Below are positions 18,041 to 26,128 of a DNA stretch of 64,000 bases, piece by piece. Source of the DNA: JAFGRR01 sp964563855 (GTDB taxonomy: Bacteria; Planctomycetota; Phycisphaerae; UBA1845; Fen-1342); assembly GCA_964563855.1 (NCBI GenBank), contig CAZLYU010000006.1:1-64000 (forward strand), written 5' to 3'. Below the pieces are notes generated by a model that was not told the DNA's origin, made no database searches, and saw only the letters and a program-made list of their open reading frames with translations. Each line of letters opens with the position of its first letter. The first letter of the stretch is position 1. The position numbers and the translations under genes are program-made.

Positions 18041-20107
18041 TCACCGCCGGCCGACGATGATCGCGACGAACGGCTCGATGTCGCGCGCGTCGACTGAGCT
18101 GTCGAGATTCACGTCACCGCGTAGGGGGTCGCAAAGGGTCGGGTTCTGCGGGTCGACAATCGCCAGCACGAAGCCGTCGATGTCGCGGGCGTCGACCAGA
18201 CCGTCGCAGTTCATGTCGCCGGGGCGATTGGCCAGGATCGTGATGCTCGACGCGTCCCAGGTCATGTCGGCTTGAATCACGCCGAGGTCGGTCGCACTGG
18301 CCGTGATCGGATCGATCCTGAACAGGTGCGACGACACTTCTTCAATGATCACCGGACTGACGCTGACCAGCTCGAAGCCCTGCACGGCGGCGTAGAGCGT
18401 GCCGTCGGGCGCCCAGTCGAGTCCGGTTTCGAACTGCGGTTCGAACGGAACGCCGCTTACCGCACGGTCGCTGAGAACCGTGCCGCTCGCGAAATCGAAC
18501 TGAACGAGGCGGAGTTGCGTGTCGGTGCTGGTGACTGGCTGCCAGTAGAGCCCCCAGAGCTGACCCGGCGGATAGGGCAGCGCCGTGTTGGCGGGAACCG
18601 ACGCCAGCGAGCCGACACCGAGGTTGGTGAAGCGTTGCACGTTGAGGATCTCGGCGGTCTCAGCGTCGGCCTCGATGATGCGGAAGACGGAGCCGGACGG
18701 GCCAGCCGCATAGAGCCGGTCGCCGTCAGGCGAGTAGGTGAAACCGGCGGAGCCGCTGGTGAAGTAGCCGACGCTGTCGATCAGGCTGTTGCCACCGGTG
18801 AGGTCGATCTCGCGAATGCTGTTGGTGAACGTCTCGAATCCGATGAGGGCGTTGGGGTCGTCGCCGCGGCGGTCGAGCCCGGCCCAACCGGCCTGGAAGG
18901 ATCCTTCGGCGACGCCGAGCAGCGTCACATCGGCGGGGTTGGAGACCGGGAAGCTGGCGACGCGGCCGGGGGTGACGCCGGGGGCGCCGAAAAAGCCGCT
19001 GTCTTCGATGATGAAGGCGCGCATGCCGGGGGTGCTGTTCGTGACGGCGGCTGCGACTGGCGTCGATTCGACCCCCGGGTGCACGGCGCGGGCAACGGCG
19101 CTCGGCGTGATCACGTCGTAGCCGCGCTCGTCGGCTTCGCTGCGGATGGCAGGCTCAGCGATCGCTGTTGGAGCGGCGCCGGCGGCGGTGCGGATGTCGT
19201 CGAGCGTCAGGCCGGGGGGCAGCGTGATGCGTGAGACAAAGCGGAAGTCGCCGCCGGAGAGGACGGTCGTCGCGAGGCCGCCGCGCGTGAAGCGGTAGAC
19301 GTTGCTGCCGGCGGTCGCGAGGACGTCGCCGTTGTCGAGTTCAGCGACGCCGCGATAGAGCGGATTGCCGAGGACAGGGTTGAAGATGCCGACGAGGGCG
19401 CCGGTGCTGAGGTCGAACTCGAGGATGTTGCCGCCGCTAAAGTTCGCGAGCAGCAGCGTGTTGGCGGCGGTGGGCGCGATCTGCTGGGGAAAGTCAATTC
19501 CTTCCTGAGCGAAGACGCTGACGAACCGTCCGTCGAGCGTGTATTCGACGATGTTGTTCCGGATGTCGTTGGAGACCAGCACGCGGTCGCCAACCACGAC
19601 GGCGTCGAACGGACCGTTGAGGCCGCCGTAACGGATGAATGCGAAGTCGTCGAGCAGGGCGCCGGAGCCGGCGTCGAAGCGCAGCACATTGTCGACCGAC
19701 GTGGCGAAAGCGTTGGTTGAGCCCGAGTTCGTGAGCAGCACCTCGCCGTTGGGCAGCACGGCGAGCCCGCGCACGTTGTTAATGAGCGACGTATCGCGCA
19801 TGCCGCCGTTACTGAAGACGCGGATGAAGGCGCCGTCGAAGCCGAACTCGCTGATGATGTCGGCGAACTGGTCGCTGACGAGGAGCGTGCCGGCGCCGCT
19901 GTCGACCACCTCGATGGGGCGATTAAAGATGTCGACGCCGCCCGGTGCGCCGGGGTCGGTGATAAACGCCGCGTTGACGATCGAGCCGTCGACAGGGCTG
20001 AGCGCGACGATGCGGTCGGCCGAGGAGTCGGCCACGAGCATGACGTCGACAGCGAGTGCAGTGTGAGCAAAGGTGGCGAAACAGATCAACGCGAACGTGC
20101 GCGGCAT
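18041..20107 (-). CDS. Secreted beta-propeller protein with dockerin-like C-terminus
   Basis: The protein is 688 aa with a signal peptide (FALICFATFAHTALA). GGAG lies 8 bases before the ATG. Residues about 20-300 contain NHL-like blades (LLVSDQFADIISEFG, GLAVLPNGEVLLTNSG, RVLVSNDIRNNIVEYT). A second propeller-like half covers about 350-620 (FTYSPDGDRLYAAG, LDWAPDGTLYAAVQG). The last 60 residues carry two calcium-loop repeats, GDMNCDGLVDARDIDGFVLA and GDVNLDSSVDARDIEPFVAI, which is the planctomycete dockerin-like signature. It has no PEP-CTERM tag, so it differs in anchoring from its two neighbours. No catalytic site was found; it probably binds something at the cell surface. Confidence 0.83.
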   Translation of the reverse strand: MPRTFALICFATFAHTALAVDVMLVADSSADRIVALSPVDGSIVNAAFITDPGAPGGVDIFNRPIEVVDSGAGTLLVSDQFADIISEFGFDGAFIRVFSNGGMRDTSLINNVRGLAVLPNGEVLLTNSGSTNAFATSVDNVLRFDAGSGALLDDFAFIRYGGLNGPFDAVVVGDRVLVSNDIRNNIVEYTLDGRFVSVFAQEGIDFPQQIAPTAANTLLLANFSGGNILEFDLSTGALVGIFNPVLGNPLYRGVAELDNGDVLATAGSNVYRFTRGGLATTVLSGGDFRFVSRITLPPGLTLDDIRTAAGAAPTAIAEPAIRSEADERGYDVITPSAVARAVHPGVESTPVAAAVTNSTPGMRAFIIEDSGFFGAPGVTPGRVASFPVSNPADVTLLGVAEGSFQAGWAGLDRRGDDPNALIGFETFTNSIREIDLTGGNSLIDSVGYFTSGSAGFTYSPDGDRLYAAGPSGSVFRIIEADAETAEILNVQRFTNLGVGSLASVPANTALPYPPGQLWGLYWQPVTSTDTQLRLVQFDFASGTVLSDRAVSGVPFEPQFETGLDWAPDGTLYAAVQGFELVSVSPVIIEEVSSHLFRIDPITASATDLGVIQADMTWDASSITILANRPGDMNCDGLVDARDIDGFVLAIVDPQNPTLCDPLRGDVNLDSSVDARDIEPFVAIIVGRR

Positions 20108-20138
20108 TGGGGGGGCTCCGTTGGGGACGAATGAACGA

Positions 20139-20189
20139 CGGGCGCGAGCGCCCGCGTTTTGGATCGAAGCGGCAGGCGCGTGGCCTGCC
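20139..20189. other. Two tandem hairpins between secreted-protein genes
   Basis: CGGGCG/CGCCCG (20139-20154) and GGCAGG/CCTGCC (20171-20189) lie between the stop of the PEP-CTERM gene and the next minus-strand start. They could end one transcript or form the leader of the next. On the plus strand the first is followed by CGTTTT. Confidence 0.35.
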
Positions 20190-20203
20190 TGGAATTGTTT
20201 TGG

Positions 20204-21016
20204 TTAGCGGCGACGCCGCGCCAGACCGGCGACAACGAGCAGCAGGGCTGACGCGGGCTCGGGTACGAGGTAGATCGCATCGATGTCGTGGCTGTTCACG
20301 CCGTCGGTGAAGCTGTCTTCGCTGAAGACGAGCGTTGCGGTGTCGGTGATCGGGTCGTACTCGAAGATGTCGCCGTCGCGGAACAGCGTGCCGCTGATGA
20401 CTTCGTCGACGTTGGTGGTGATGAGAAAGTTCCCATTGTCGAGCGCGTGCAGGCCGTAGACGTCGCCGTTGCCGTCGTCGAACAGGTCGACTTCGTTGAC
20501 GACGATGGAGGCGGCCCCGTTGTTGAGGTCGTACTTGACGATGTCGCCGTCGGTGAAGGACGTGCCGGCCAGCGCCGCGTCGCCGAGCGTCGAGAGCAGC
20601 AGGTTGCCGGCGGCGTCCATGGACACCGCGCTGATGTCGACCGACGAGCCGGTGAACAAGTCTTCAGAAAGGAAGAGCGCCGCGGTGTCGGTTGCGGGGT
20701 CATACACGGCGATGTCGCCGTCGCGAAACGACGTTGGCCCGTTGAAGCTGAGATCGTTGAAGAGCGACGAGACGAGATAGCGGCCGTCGGCCATGACGTG
20801 AAACGCATCGATGTCAGGATCGTTGCCAAAGATCATTCCGCTGGCGAAGAGCGATGCGCTGCTGCCGGCGGCGTTGGTCTGCACGATGTCGCCGTCGGTG
20901 AACGTGACACCGGGCAGCATCGTGCCGACGTTGTCGGCGACGGAGATAAGTAGTTCTTCGGCATTGGCCGTGACGGTGAACGCGAGCGTGGTCATCAGGG
21001 TTGCAAAGCGCAGCAT
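20204..21016 (-). CDS. PEP-CTERM protein built from DGDI repeats
   Basis: The ATG at 21016 has GAGGAGGAG 7 bases upstream and opens a signal peptide (FATLMTTLAFTVTANAEE); the protein is 270 aa. At least four units share the pattern F-x-DGDI followed by a short polar strand: TFTDGDIVQTN, SFRDGDIAVYDPATDTAALF, SFTDGDIVKYDLNN and LFRDGDIFEYDPITDTATLV. Between them come segments such as DIDAFHVMADGRYLVS and DVYGLHALDNGNFLIT. This looks like a four-to-five-bladed propeller. It ends in VPEPASALLLVVAGLARRRR, a PEP-CTERM tag. Its function is unknown. Confidence 0.85.
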   Translation of the reverse strand: MLRFATLMTTLAFTVTANAEELLISVADNVGTMLPGVTFTDGDIVQTNAAGSSASLFASGMIFGNDPDIDAFHVMADGRYLVSSLFNDLSFNGPTSFRDGDIAVYDPATDTAALFLSEDLFTGSSVDISAVSMDAAGNLLLSTLGDAALAGTSFTDGDIVKYDLNNGAASIVVNEVDLFDDGNGDVYGLHALDNGNFLITTNVDEVISGTLFRDGDIFEYDPITDTATLVFSEDSFTDGVNSHDIDAIYLVPEPASALLLVVAGLARRRR

Positions 21017-21059
21017 GAGCGGTCTCCTCCTCGAGAGGCTGGCGAGCGATTGGGGGTGG

Positions 21060-21078
21060 GGCGGCTCCTCTTTCCGCC
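21060..21078 (-). promoter_or_regulatory. Leader hairpin presenting GAGGAG in its loop
   Basis: On the minus strand GGCGG and CCGCC form a stem around the loop AAAGAGGAG. It lies about 45 bases upstream of the PEP-CTERM start codon. A related hairpin precedes the PEP-CTERM gene at 37.2 kb. Confidence 0.4.
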
Positions 21079-21203
21079 GATTCGCGGATCGCGCATGGGC
21101 GTGATCCGACGCCGGTACTGTAGCGGAAGCGGGCTGCGGAGCGTGCGAAAAACTGGGGGCGTCCGCCGATAACACGTCGTTCGCGGCGCTTGGCGCGCGG
21201 CCT

Positions 21204-22463
21204 TTAGCGGCGCCAACGCACGAGGCCGCGCACGACGAGACCGAGCGCGAGCAGGCCGGCGGCGGTCAGCCAGGTGGCGGGCGTCGTCCAGACGGCGAGT
21301 CCGACGCAGCCGACCAGGCCTAAACCGGGGACGAATGTGGGATAGATTCGCTCGGTTGGCGCGAGTTGCAATGCGGCGAGGTTCGTGATCCCGTAGTAGA
21401 TGAGCACGGTGACAGCGCTGAGCGACCACGCGGCGCCGATGCTGCCGACCGAGACAAGCGCGAGCACGCCGGCGCCGGTGAGCCAGACGGCATTGGCGGG
21501 CGACGCGTGGTGGATCAGCTGCAGGGCGCTGGGGGCGTCGCCGTGACGGGCCATCGCCAGCCAGACACGCGACACACCGAGCAGCAGATTCAGCAGGACA
21601 CTGACGAGGGCGGTGCACGCGCCGATCGTCACCAGCGCGGCGAGCCAGGGCGCGACGCGGCGCGCGGCGACTGCGAGCGGAGCGGCGGTGTCTGTTGGCG
21701 ACCCGTTGAGGTTGAGCATGACGACGGCGACGGCGAGATAGAGCGCGGTGCTGATCGTGATCGTGACGACGACGGCGCGGGGAATCGTGTCGCGCGGGCG
21801 GCGTACTTCCTCGCCGAGCGTCGCGATGCGGCCATAGCCGGTGAACGCGACGAACATCAGCGCCGCCGCTGGCAGGATGTGGGGCGGCGTGAGGGCGGCT
21901 GTAGTCGTGATTGCGAGGTCGGTCGTGTCGACGGGCGGGTTGGTGGTCAACCCCGCGACGACGAATGCGATCAGCGCCAGCAGCGTGAGGCTGACAATGA
22001 TGGCGTTCACGCGGTTCGAGCGTTGCATGCCGCCGGCGACGAGAAGCGTCAGCCCGACGACCAGCGGCGCCGCGACGAGGCGGACGTCGACATCGAAGCC
22101 GAACAGCATGTTTGCGTAGCCGGCGAGTCCGAGGGCGGCGGTGGCGGCGGATGCGGACTTCGCGCAGATGAACAGCCAGCCCGCAACGAATCCCACCAGC
22201 GGGTGCAGGTATCGCCGTCCGTAGGCGTACGTGCCGCCGCTGACCGGGTGGTTGGCGGCGAGCTGGGCGCTCGAGAGTCCGTTGAGGAGCGCCAGCAGAG
22301 CGGCAACGATGATCGCGAGCGCGACCCATCGGCCGGCGAGATCGGTCGCGAGACCCAGCGCCACGAACACACCGCTGCCCAACATTGCCCCGAGCCCGAG
22401 CAGCACCGCGCCGGTGAGGCCGACGACGCGCGGGAGCCTGCGTTCAGTGGGCTGGCGGGTCAA
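21204..22463 (-). CDS. APC family amino-acid permease
   Basis: From a TTG at 22463, which overlaps the nadB stop (TTGA), the protein is 419 aa. No strong ribosome site is visible, so coupling to nadB translation is likely; upstream in-frame residues lie inside nadB and look non-coding. The first helix carries the APC signature LGLGAMLGSGVFVALG. Later motifs are NHPVSGGTYAYGRRYL and FTGYGRIATLGEEVRRPRDTIPRA, typical of cationic/other amino-acid transporters. About 12 hydrophobic helices are present. It should import amino acids driven by an ion gradient; the substrate is unknown. It is the last gene of the rarA operon. Confidence 0.85.
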   Translation of the reverse strand: MTRQPTERRLPRVVGLTGAVLLGLGAMLGSGVFVALGLATDLAGRWVALAIIVAALLALLNGLSSAQLAANHPVSGGTYAYGRRYLHPLVGFVAGWLFICAKSASAATAALGLAGYANMLFGFDVDVRLVAAPLVVGLTLLVAGGMQRSNRVNAIIVSLTLLALIAFVVAGLTTNPPVDTTDLAITTTAALTPPHILPAAALMFVAFTGYGRIATLGEEVRRPRDTIPRAVVVTITISTALYLAVAVVMLNLNGSPTDTAAPLAVAARRVAPWLAALVTIGACTALVSVLLNLLLGVSRVWLAMARHGDAPSALQLIHHASPANAVWLTGAGVLALVSVGSIGAAWSLSAVTVLIYYGITNLAALQLAPTERIYPTFVPGLGLVGCVGLAVWTTPATWLTAAGLLALGLVVRGLVRWRR

Positions 22464-24103
22464 GTGACTGGCGTCGTACTCGCATACAATGCGTCTTCCC
22501 GCCGGGCCACATCGACGTGCACGCGCCACTGGGGATCGGTTGCGGGCCGATCGGTGAGGAAGTGTGCTCCGCGTGATTCCTGACGGGTCGAGGCCGCCAG
22601 CGTGATGCAATATGCGAGCGTAATCTGATTCTGCACGGCCCAGGCGTCGGGATCGTCGAACACCTTGTCCATCGTGTAGCGGGCCCAGAAAGAGATGATC
22701 TCGAGCGTCTCTTGCAGGCGATCAGTGGATCGTTCAACGCCGACATTGCGCGACATGACGCTGCGCAAACTGTGCAGAACATCGGCGATGTCGAGTTCGG
22801 TGCGGCTGGACGCGGGCAGCAGATGGCTCAGCGCGATCGGGCTGTTAATGCGCGAGGTGGCGGCCGCGGCCTCCGCTGCGACGTTTCCGGTCCGCGCGCC
22901 GACCACGAGGCCTTCGAGCAGTGAGTTGCTGGCGAGTCGATTGGCGCCGTGCAGGCCGATCGAGGCGGCCTCGCCCGCGACGAGCAAGCCGGGGAGCGAC
23001 GTGCGTCCGTCGCTGTCGGCGACCACGCCGCCGATGGTGTAGTGCGCCGTCGGTCGAACGGGGATGAGCTCGGTTTGGGGGTCGATGCCAACGCTGAGGC
23101 AAGTGGCGAAGATGGTTGGGAAGCGCTGCTCGAAGAAGCCGGGCTGAAAGTGCCGGACGTCGAGATAGACGTTGGGCAGGTGGCGCGCCCGCATCTCCGC
23201 CGAGATCGCGCGGCTGACCACATCGCGCGGGGCGAGTTCGCCGCGTTCATCATAGCGCGGCATGAATGGTTCGCCGTCGCGGTGGCACAGTTTCGCGCCT
23301 TCGCCGCGCACCGCTTCGCTCACCAGCGCGCGAGTGGCGCCGGCGACGTAGAGCGTGGTCGGGTGAAACTGAACCATCTCCATGTCGCGGAGCGCGGCGC
23401 CGGCGCGGAGCGCCATCGCCAACCCGTCTCCGGTCGCGACGGGCGGATTCGTGGTTTCGCGAAAGACGCGGCCGCACCCGCCGGTCGCCACGATGGTGGT
23501 GGTGGCCCAGAACATCTGGTGGCGATACTTGGCGTGAAACGTGACGACGCCGACGACGCGCCCGCTCTCGGTAAGCAGGTCGATGGTGAAGCAGTGTTCA
23601 AAGATGCGAATGCGTGGATGCGTGCGGACTTGCGCGATGAGAGCGCGGCTGAACTCGGCGCCGGTCGCATCGCCGTTGGCGTACAAGATGCGGGCGGTTG
23701 AATGCCCTCCCTCGCGCCCGCGTGCCGGACGCTCGGTCGGACCGTCAAACGCGGCGCCCCAATGCCGCAGCTCCGCGATGCGCTGCGGCGCCTCGCCGAC
23801 AATCTCCTTCACCACCGCCTCGTGACAGAGGTCGCAGCCGACGTCGAGCGTATCCATGGCGTGCGCGGTCGGGCTGTCGTCGGGGCTGATCGCCGCTGCG
23901 ACGCCGCCTTGCGCCCAACTGGTCGACGAGTCGTCAAGCTGCGCCTTGGTCACCAGCAAGACGTCACCGCCCTCGGCGGCGCCAAGCGCCGCGCGCAACC
24001 CGGCGACGCCGGACCCGATCACGAGCGTGTCGGTAAACAAATGTGGGAGGCGGTGATGCTCGAAGTTGGTGAGAAAGCGGCGACGTCCGATGGTCGAACT
24101 CAT
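22460..24103 (-). CDS. nadB: L-aspartate oxidase
   Basis: The protein is 547 aa from the ATG at 24103, which is close to the family length of about 540. The FAD-binding motif is DTLVIGSGVAGLRAAL. Further family motifs are STSWAQGGVAAA, GHSTARILYANGDATG, FHPTTLY, SEAVRGEGA, RPTAHYTIGG and GLHGANRLASNSLLEGLV. It oxidises aspartate to iminoaspartate, the first step of NAD synthesis with NadA. It is told from SdhA by the ARILYANGDATG segment and the shorter C-terminus. It lies 11 bases after the folate cyclo-ligase gene. nadA and nadC are not in this window. Confidence 0.93.
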   Translation of the reverse strand: MSSTIGRRRFLTNFEHHRLPHLFTDTLVIGSGVAGLRAALGAAEGGDVLLVTKAQLDDSSTSWAQGGVAAAISPDDSPTAHAMDTLDVGCDLCHEAVVKEIVGEAPQRIAELRHWGAAFDGPTERPARGREGGHSTARILYANGDATGAEFSRALIAQVRTHPRIRIFEHCFTIDLLTESGRVVGVVTFHAKYRHQMFWATTTIVATGGCGRVFRETTNPPVATGDGLAMALRAGAALRDMEMVQFHPTTLYVAGATRALVSEAVRGEGAKLCHRDGEPFMPRYDERGELAPRDVVSRAISAEMRARHLPNVYLDVRHFQPGFFEQRFPTIFATCLSVGIDPQTELIPVRPTAHYTIGGVVADSDGRTSLPGLLVAGEAASIGLHGANRLASNSLLEGLVVGARTGNVAAEAAAATSRINSPIALSHLLPASSRTELDIADVLHSLRSVMSRNVGVERSTDRLQETLEIISFWARYTMDKVFDDPDAWAVQNQITLAYCITLAASTRQESRGAHFLTDRPATDPQWRVHVDVARREDALYASTTPVT

Positions 24104-24114
24104 CCGAGCAGATC

Positions 24115-24681
24115 TCAGCGAAAGCGGCGAACGGAGCGGTCGGTCACCAGCATGTTCATGCAGATGTCGTTGTCTTCGACCGGCACTTCGGGCAGCACTT
24201 GCAACTCGAAGGCGACGCCGCACGTGACCGCCGCGCAGTCGCGATGCGACAAGAAGCGATCGTAGAAGCCGCGCCCGCGACCCAAGCGGTTTCCAGCGGT
24301 ATCAAAACCAAGCCCAGGAACGATCACGAGATCAATCTCGCCGACGGGAATCGGCATGCCGTCGGCGGGTTCGCGGATGCCCAGCACCCCCGTCTGCACG
24401 TCGCTCGTGAGCGACTTGATCTCGATCGGCAACATGCGGCGCTGCTCCCACGACACGCGCGGGGCGACGACCGTTTTGTAGTTCGACCAGGCGTGACGCG
24501 CGATCGGCGCCGTATCGACCTCGTGCGGAGTCGAGAGGAAAATCATCAGCGTGTTGGCTTCGCGGTACTCGCGTTGCTGAAACAAGAGGTCGCACACAGC
24601 GAGGCTGAGCTTCTGCACCGCTTCGGGTTGAAGGGCGTTGAGACGACGGCGCAGCTCTTGTCGCGCGGCTTTCTTTAGCAA
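24115..24681 (-). CDS. fau: 5-formyltetrahydrofolate cyclo-ligase
   Basis: The protein is 188 aa from a TTG at 24681, preceded by GAGGA; this start overlaps the last codons of rarA, so translation is probably coupled. Conserved features are the basic N-terminus (KKAARQELRRRLNAL), LMIFLSTPHEVDT, and the signature PGLGFDTAGNRLGRGRGFYDRFL that holds the ATP- and folate-binding residues. It converts 5-formyl-THF to methenyl-THF with ATP, returning a stored folate to use. The length is normal. It is second in the rarA-fau-nadB-permease operon. Confidence 0.9.
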   Translation of the reverse strand: MLKKAARQELRRRLNALQPEAVQKLSLAVCDLLFQQREYREANTLMIFLSTPHEVDTAPIARHAWSNYKTVVAPRVSWEQRRMLPIEIKSLTSDVQTGVLGIREPADGMPIPVGEIDLVIVPGLGFDTAGNRLGRGRGFYDRFLSHRDCAAVTCGVAFELQVLPEVPVEDNDICMNMLVTDRSVRRFR

Positions 24682-26009
24682 TCCTCACCCTCATTCGTCT
24701 GGCCCGCGCCGCGGCGTTGACGCAGTTGCGCTGCGAGTTGGTGCTCCACACCGTGCGGCGACGGATTGTAATACCGACGCTCGGCGCCGAGATAGTCCTG
24801 AGCGACGTAACCGTCCGGATCATCGTGCGGGTACAGATACCCGGCGCCATGACCCAGTGCGGCGGCGCCGCGGTAGTGATTGTCGCGCAGCGCCGCAGGC
24901 ACCGGCAGCGGCGGCTGCTCGCGCACGTCGGCCCGCGCGGCGGCGATCGCCAACGTGGCCGAGTTCGACTTCGGCGCGCAACTCATGTAGATCACCGCCT
25001 GCGAAAGCGTCAACTGACACTCCGGCAAGCCGATGAACTCGACCACGCGGCTCGTGGCGGCGGCGATGAGCAACGCGTGCGGGTCGGCGTTGCCGATGTC
25101 TTCGGACGCCAGGATTGCGATCCGCCGCGCGATGAAGCGCGGATCCTCGCCACCCTCGAGCATGCGCGCCAGCCAATAGACGGCGGCATCCGGATCGCTG
25201 CCGCGCATGCTCTTGATTAGCGCGGACGCGACGTCGTAGTGGGAGTCTCCGGTGTCGTCATAGTAGGCGGCCGTGGATGGGAGCGCGGCGCGCGCGACCT
25301 CGACCGTCACGCGCGGCGTTTCGCCGTCGGCAGCCTCGCTCAGCACGGCGGCTTCGAGCGCCGCGAGTGCTTGGCGCACGTCGCCGCCGGCGCGCTCGGC
25401 GAGGTAGACGAGTGCGTCTTCGTCGACGTCGACGTTGGCCTCGCCGAGCCCGCGCTCCGCATCGTGCAGCGCGCGGTCGAGCGCAGTTCGGATTTCGTGA
25501 GGGCCGAGCGGTTCGAATTGAAAGACGCGGCTGCGCGAGATGAGCGGTCCGACGACGGCGAAGAACGGGTTCTCGGTGGTGGCGCCGATCAGCGTCACCA
25601 CGCCGTCCTCGACGTCGCGCAGCAAGACATCTTGCTGCGCGCGTGAGAAGCGGTGGATCTCGTCGAGAAATAGCACTGTGCGCTGCTGTTCAGCACAAAG
25701 ACGCGTCTTGGCGCGCTCGATCGCGGCGCGGACGTCTTTCACGCCCGCTTCGGCGGCGTGCAACGTCTCCCATGCGGCGCGCGAATGGCGGGCGATCAGC
25801 CGCGCCAGCGTGGTCTTGCCGCAGCCCGGCGGGCCGTAGAAGAGGGCGCTGGTCAGGCAGTCGCCGTCGAGCAGTCTTCGCAACAGTTTGCCGGGCGCGA
25901 GCAGGTGTGACTGGCCGACGAACTCGTCGAGCGAACGTGGTCGCATGCGGGTCGCCAACGGCGCTGCGGTTTGCAGCGCCGCGGCTTCTTGTTCGGCGAA
26001 GAGGTCCAT
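24675..26009 (-). CDS. rarA: Replication-associated recombination protein A (AAA ATPase)
   Basis: The protein is 444 aa from the ATG at 26009 (a TTG at 26042 is possible but adds no conserved sequence). It begins MDLFAEQE and then MRPRSLDEFVGQSHLL, typical of RarA/MgsA/WRNIP1. Walker A is GPPGCGKTTLARL, Walker B is FLDEIHRF, and sensor 1 is IGATTENPFF. The C-terminal tetramerisation region has VYWLARMLEGGEDPRFIARR and ASEDIGNADP. It acts at stalled replication forks. It heads the operon with fau, nadB and a permease. Confidence 0.95.
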   Translation of the reverse strand: MDLFAEQEAAALQTAAPLATRMRPRSLDEFVGQSHLLAPGKLLRRLLDGDCLTSALFYGPPGCGKTTLARLIARHSRAAWETLHAAEAGVKDVRAAIERAKTRLCAEQQRTVLFLDEIHRFSRAQQDVLLRDVEDGVVTLIGATTENPFFAVVGPLISRSRVFQFEPLGPHEIRTALDRALHDAERGLGEANVDVDEDALVYLAERAGGDVRQALAALEAAVLSEAADGETPRVTVEVARAALPSTAAYYDDTGDSHYDVASALIKSMRGSDPDAAVYWLARMLEGGEDPRFIARRIAILASEDIGNADPHALLIAAATSRVVEFIGLPECQLTLSQAVIYMSCAPKSNSATLAIAAARADVREQPPLPVPAALRDNHYRGAAALGHGAGYLYPHDDPDGYVAQDYLGAERRYYNPSPHGVEHQLAAQLRQRRGAGQTNEGEDC

Positions 26010-26128
26010 CGCCAACAGTATACGCGTGGCGTGCGGCTCCAACGGTGGAAGCGTGCCGTTGATTGGCGTGGCGCGTTGTTCGCGGGGCTAACGCGGCTGT
26101 TGGCCGCCGCCGCTCGCACGGAGCGCGC

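Noticed and set aside
20995..22329. 444-aa Arg-rich minus-strand frame overlapping the permease gene
   Set aside because: Same-strand alternate frame of the permease gene; composition is non-protein-like.
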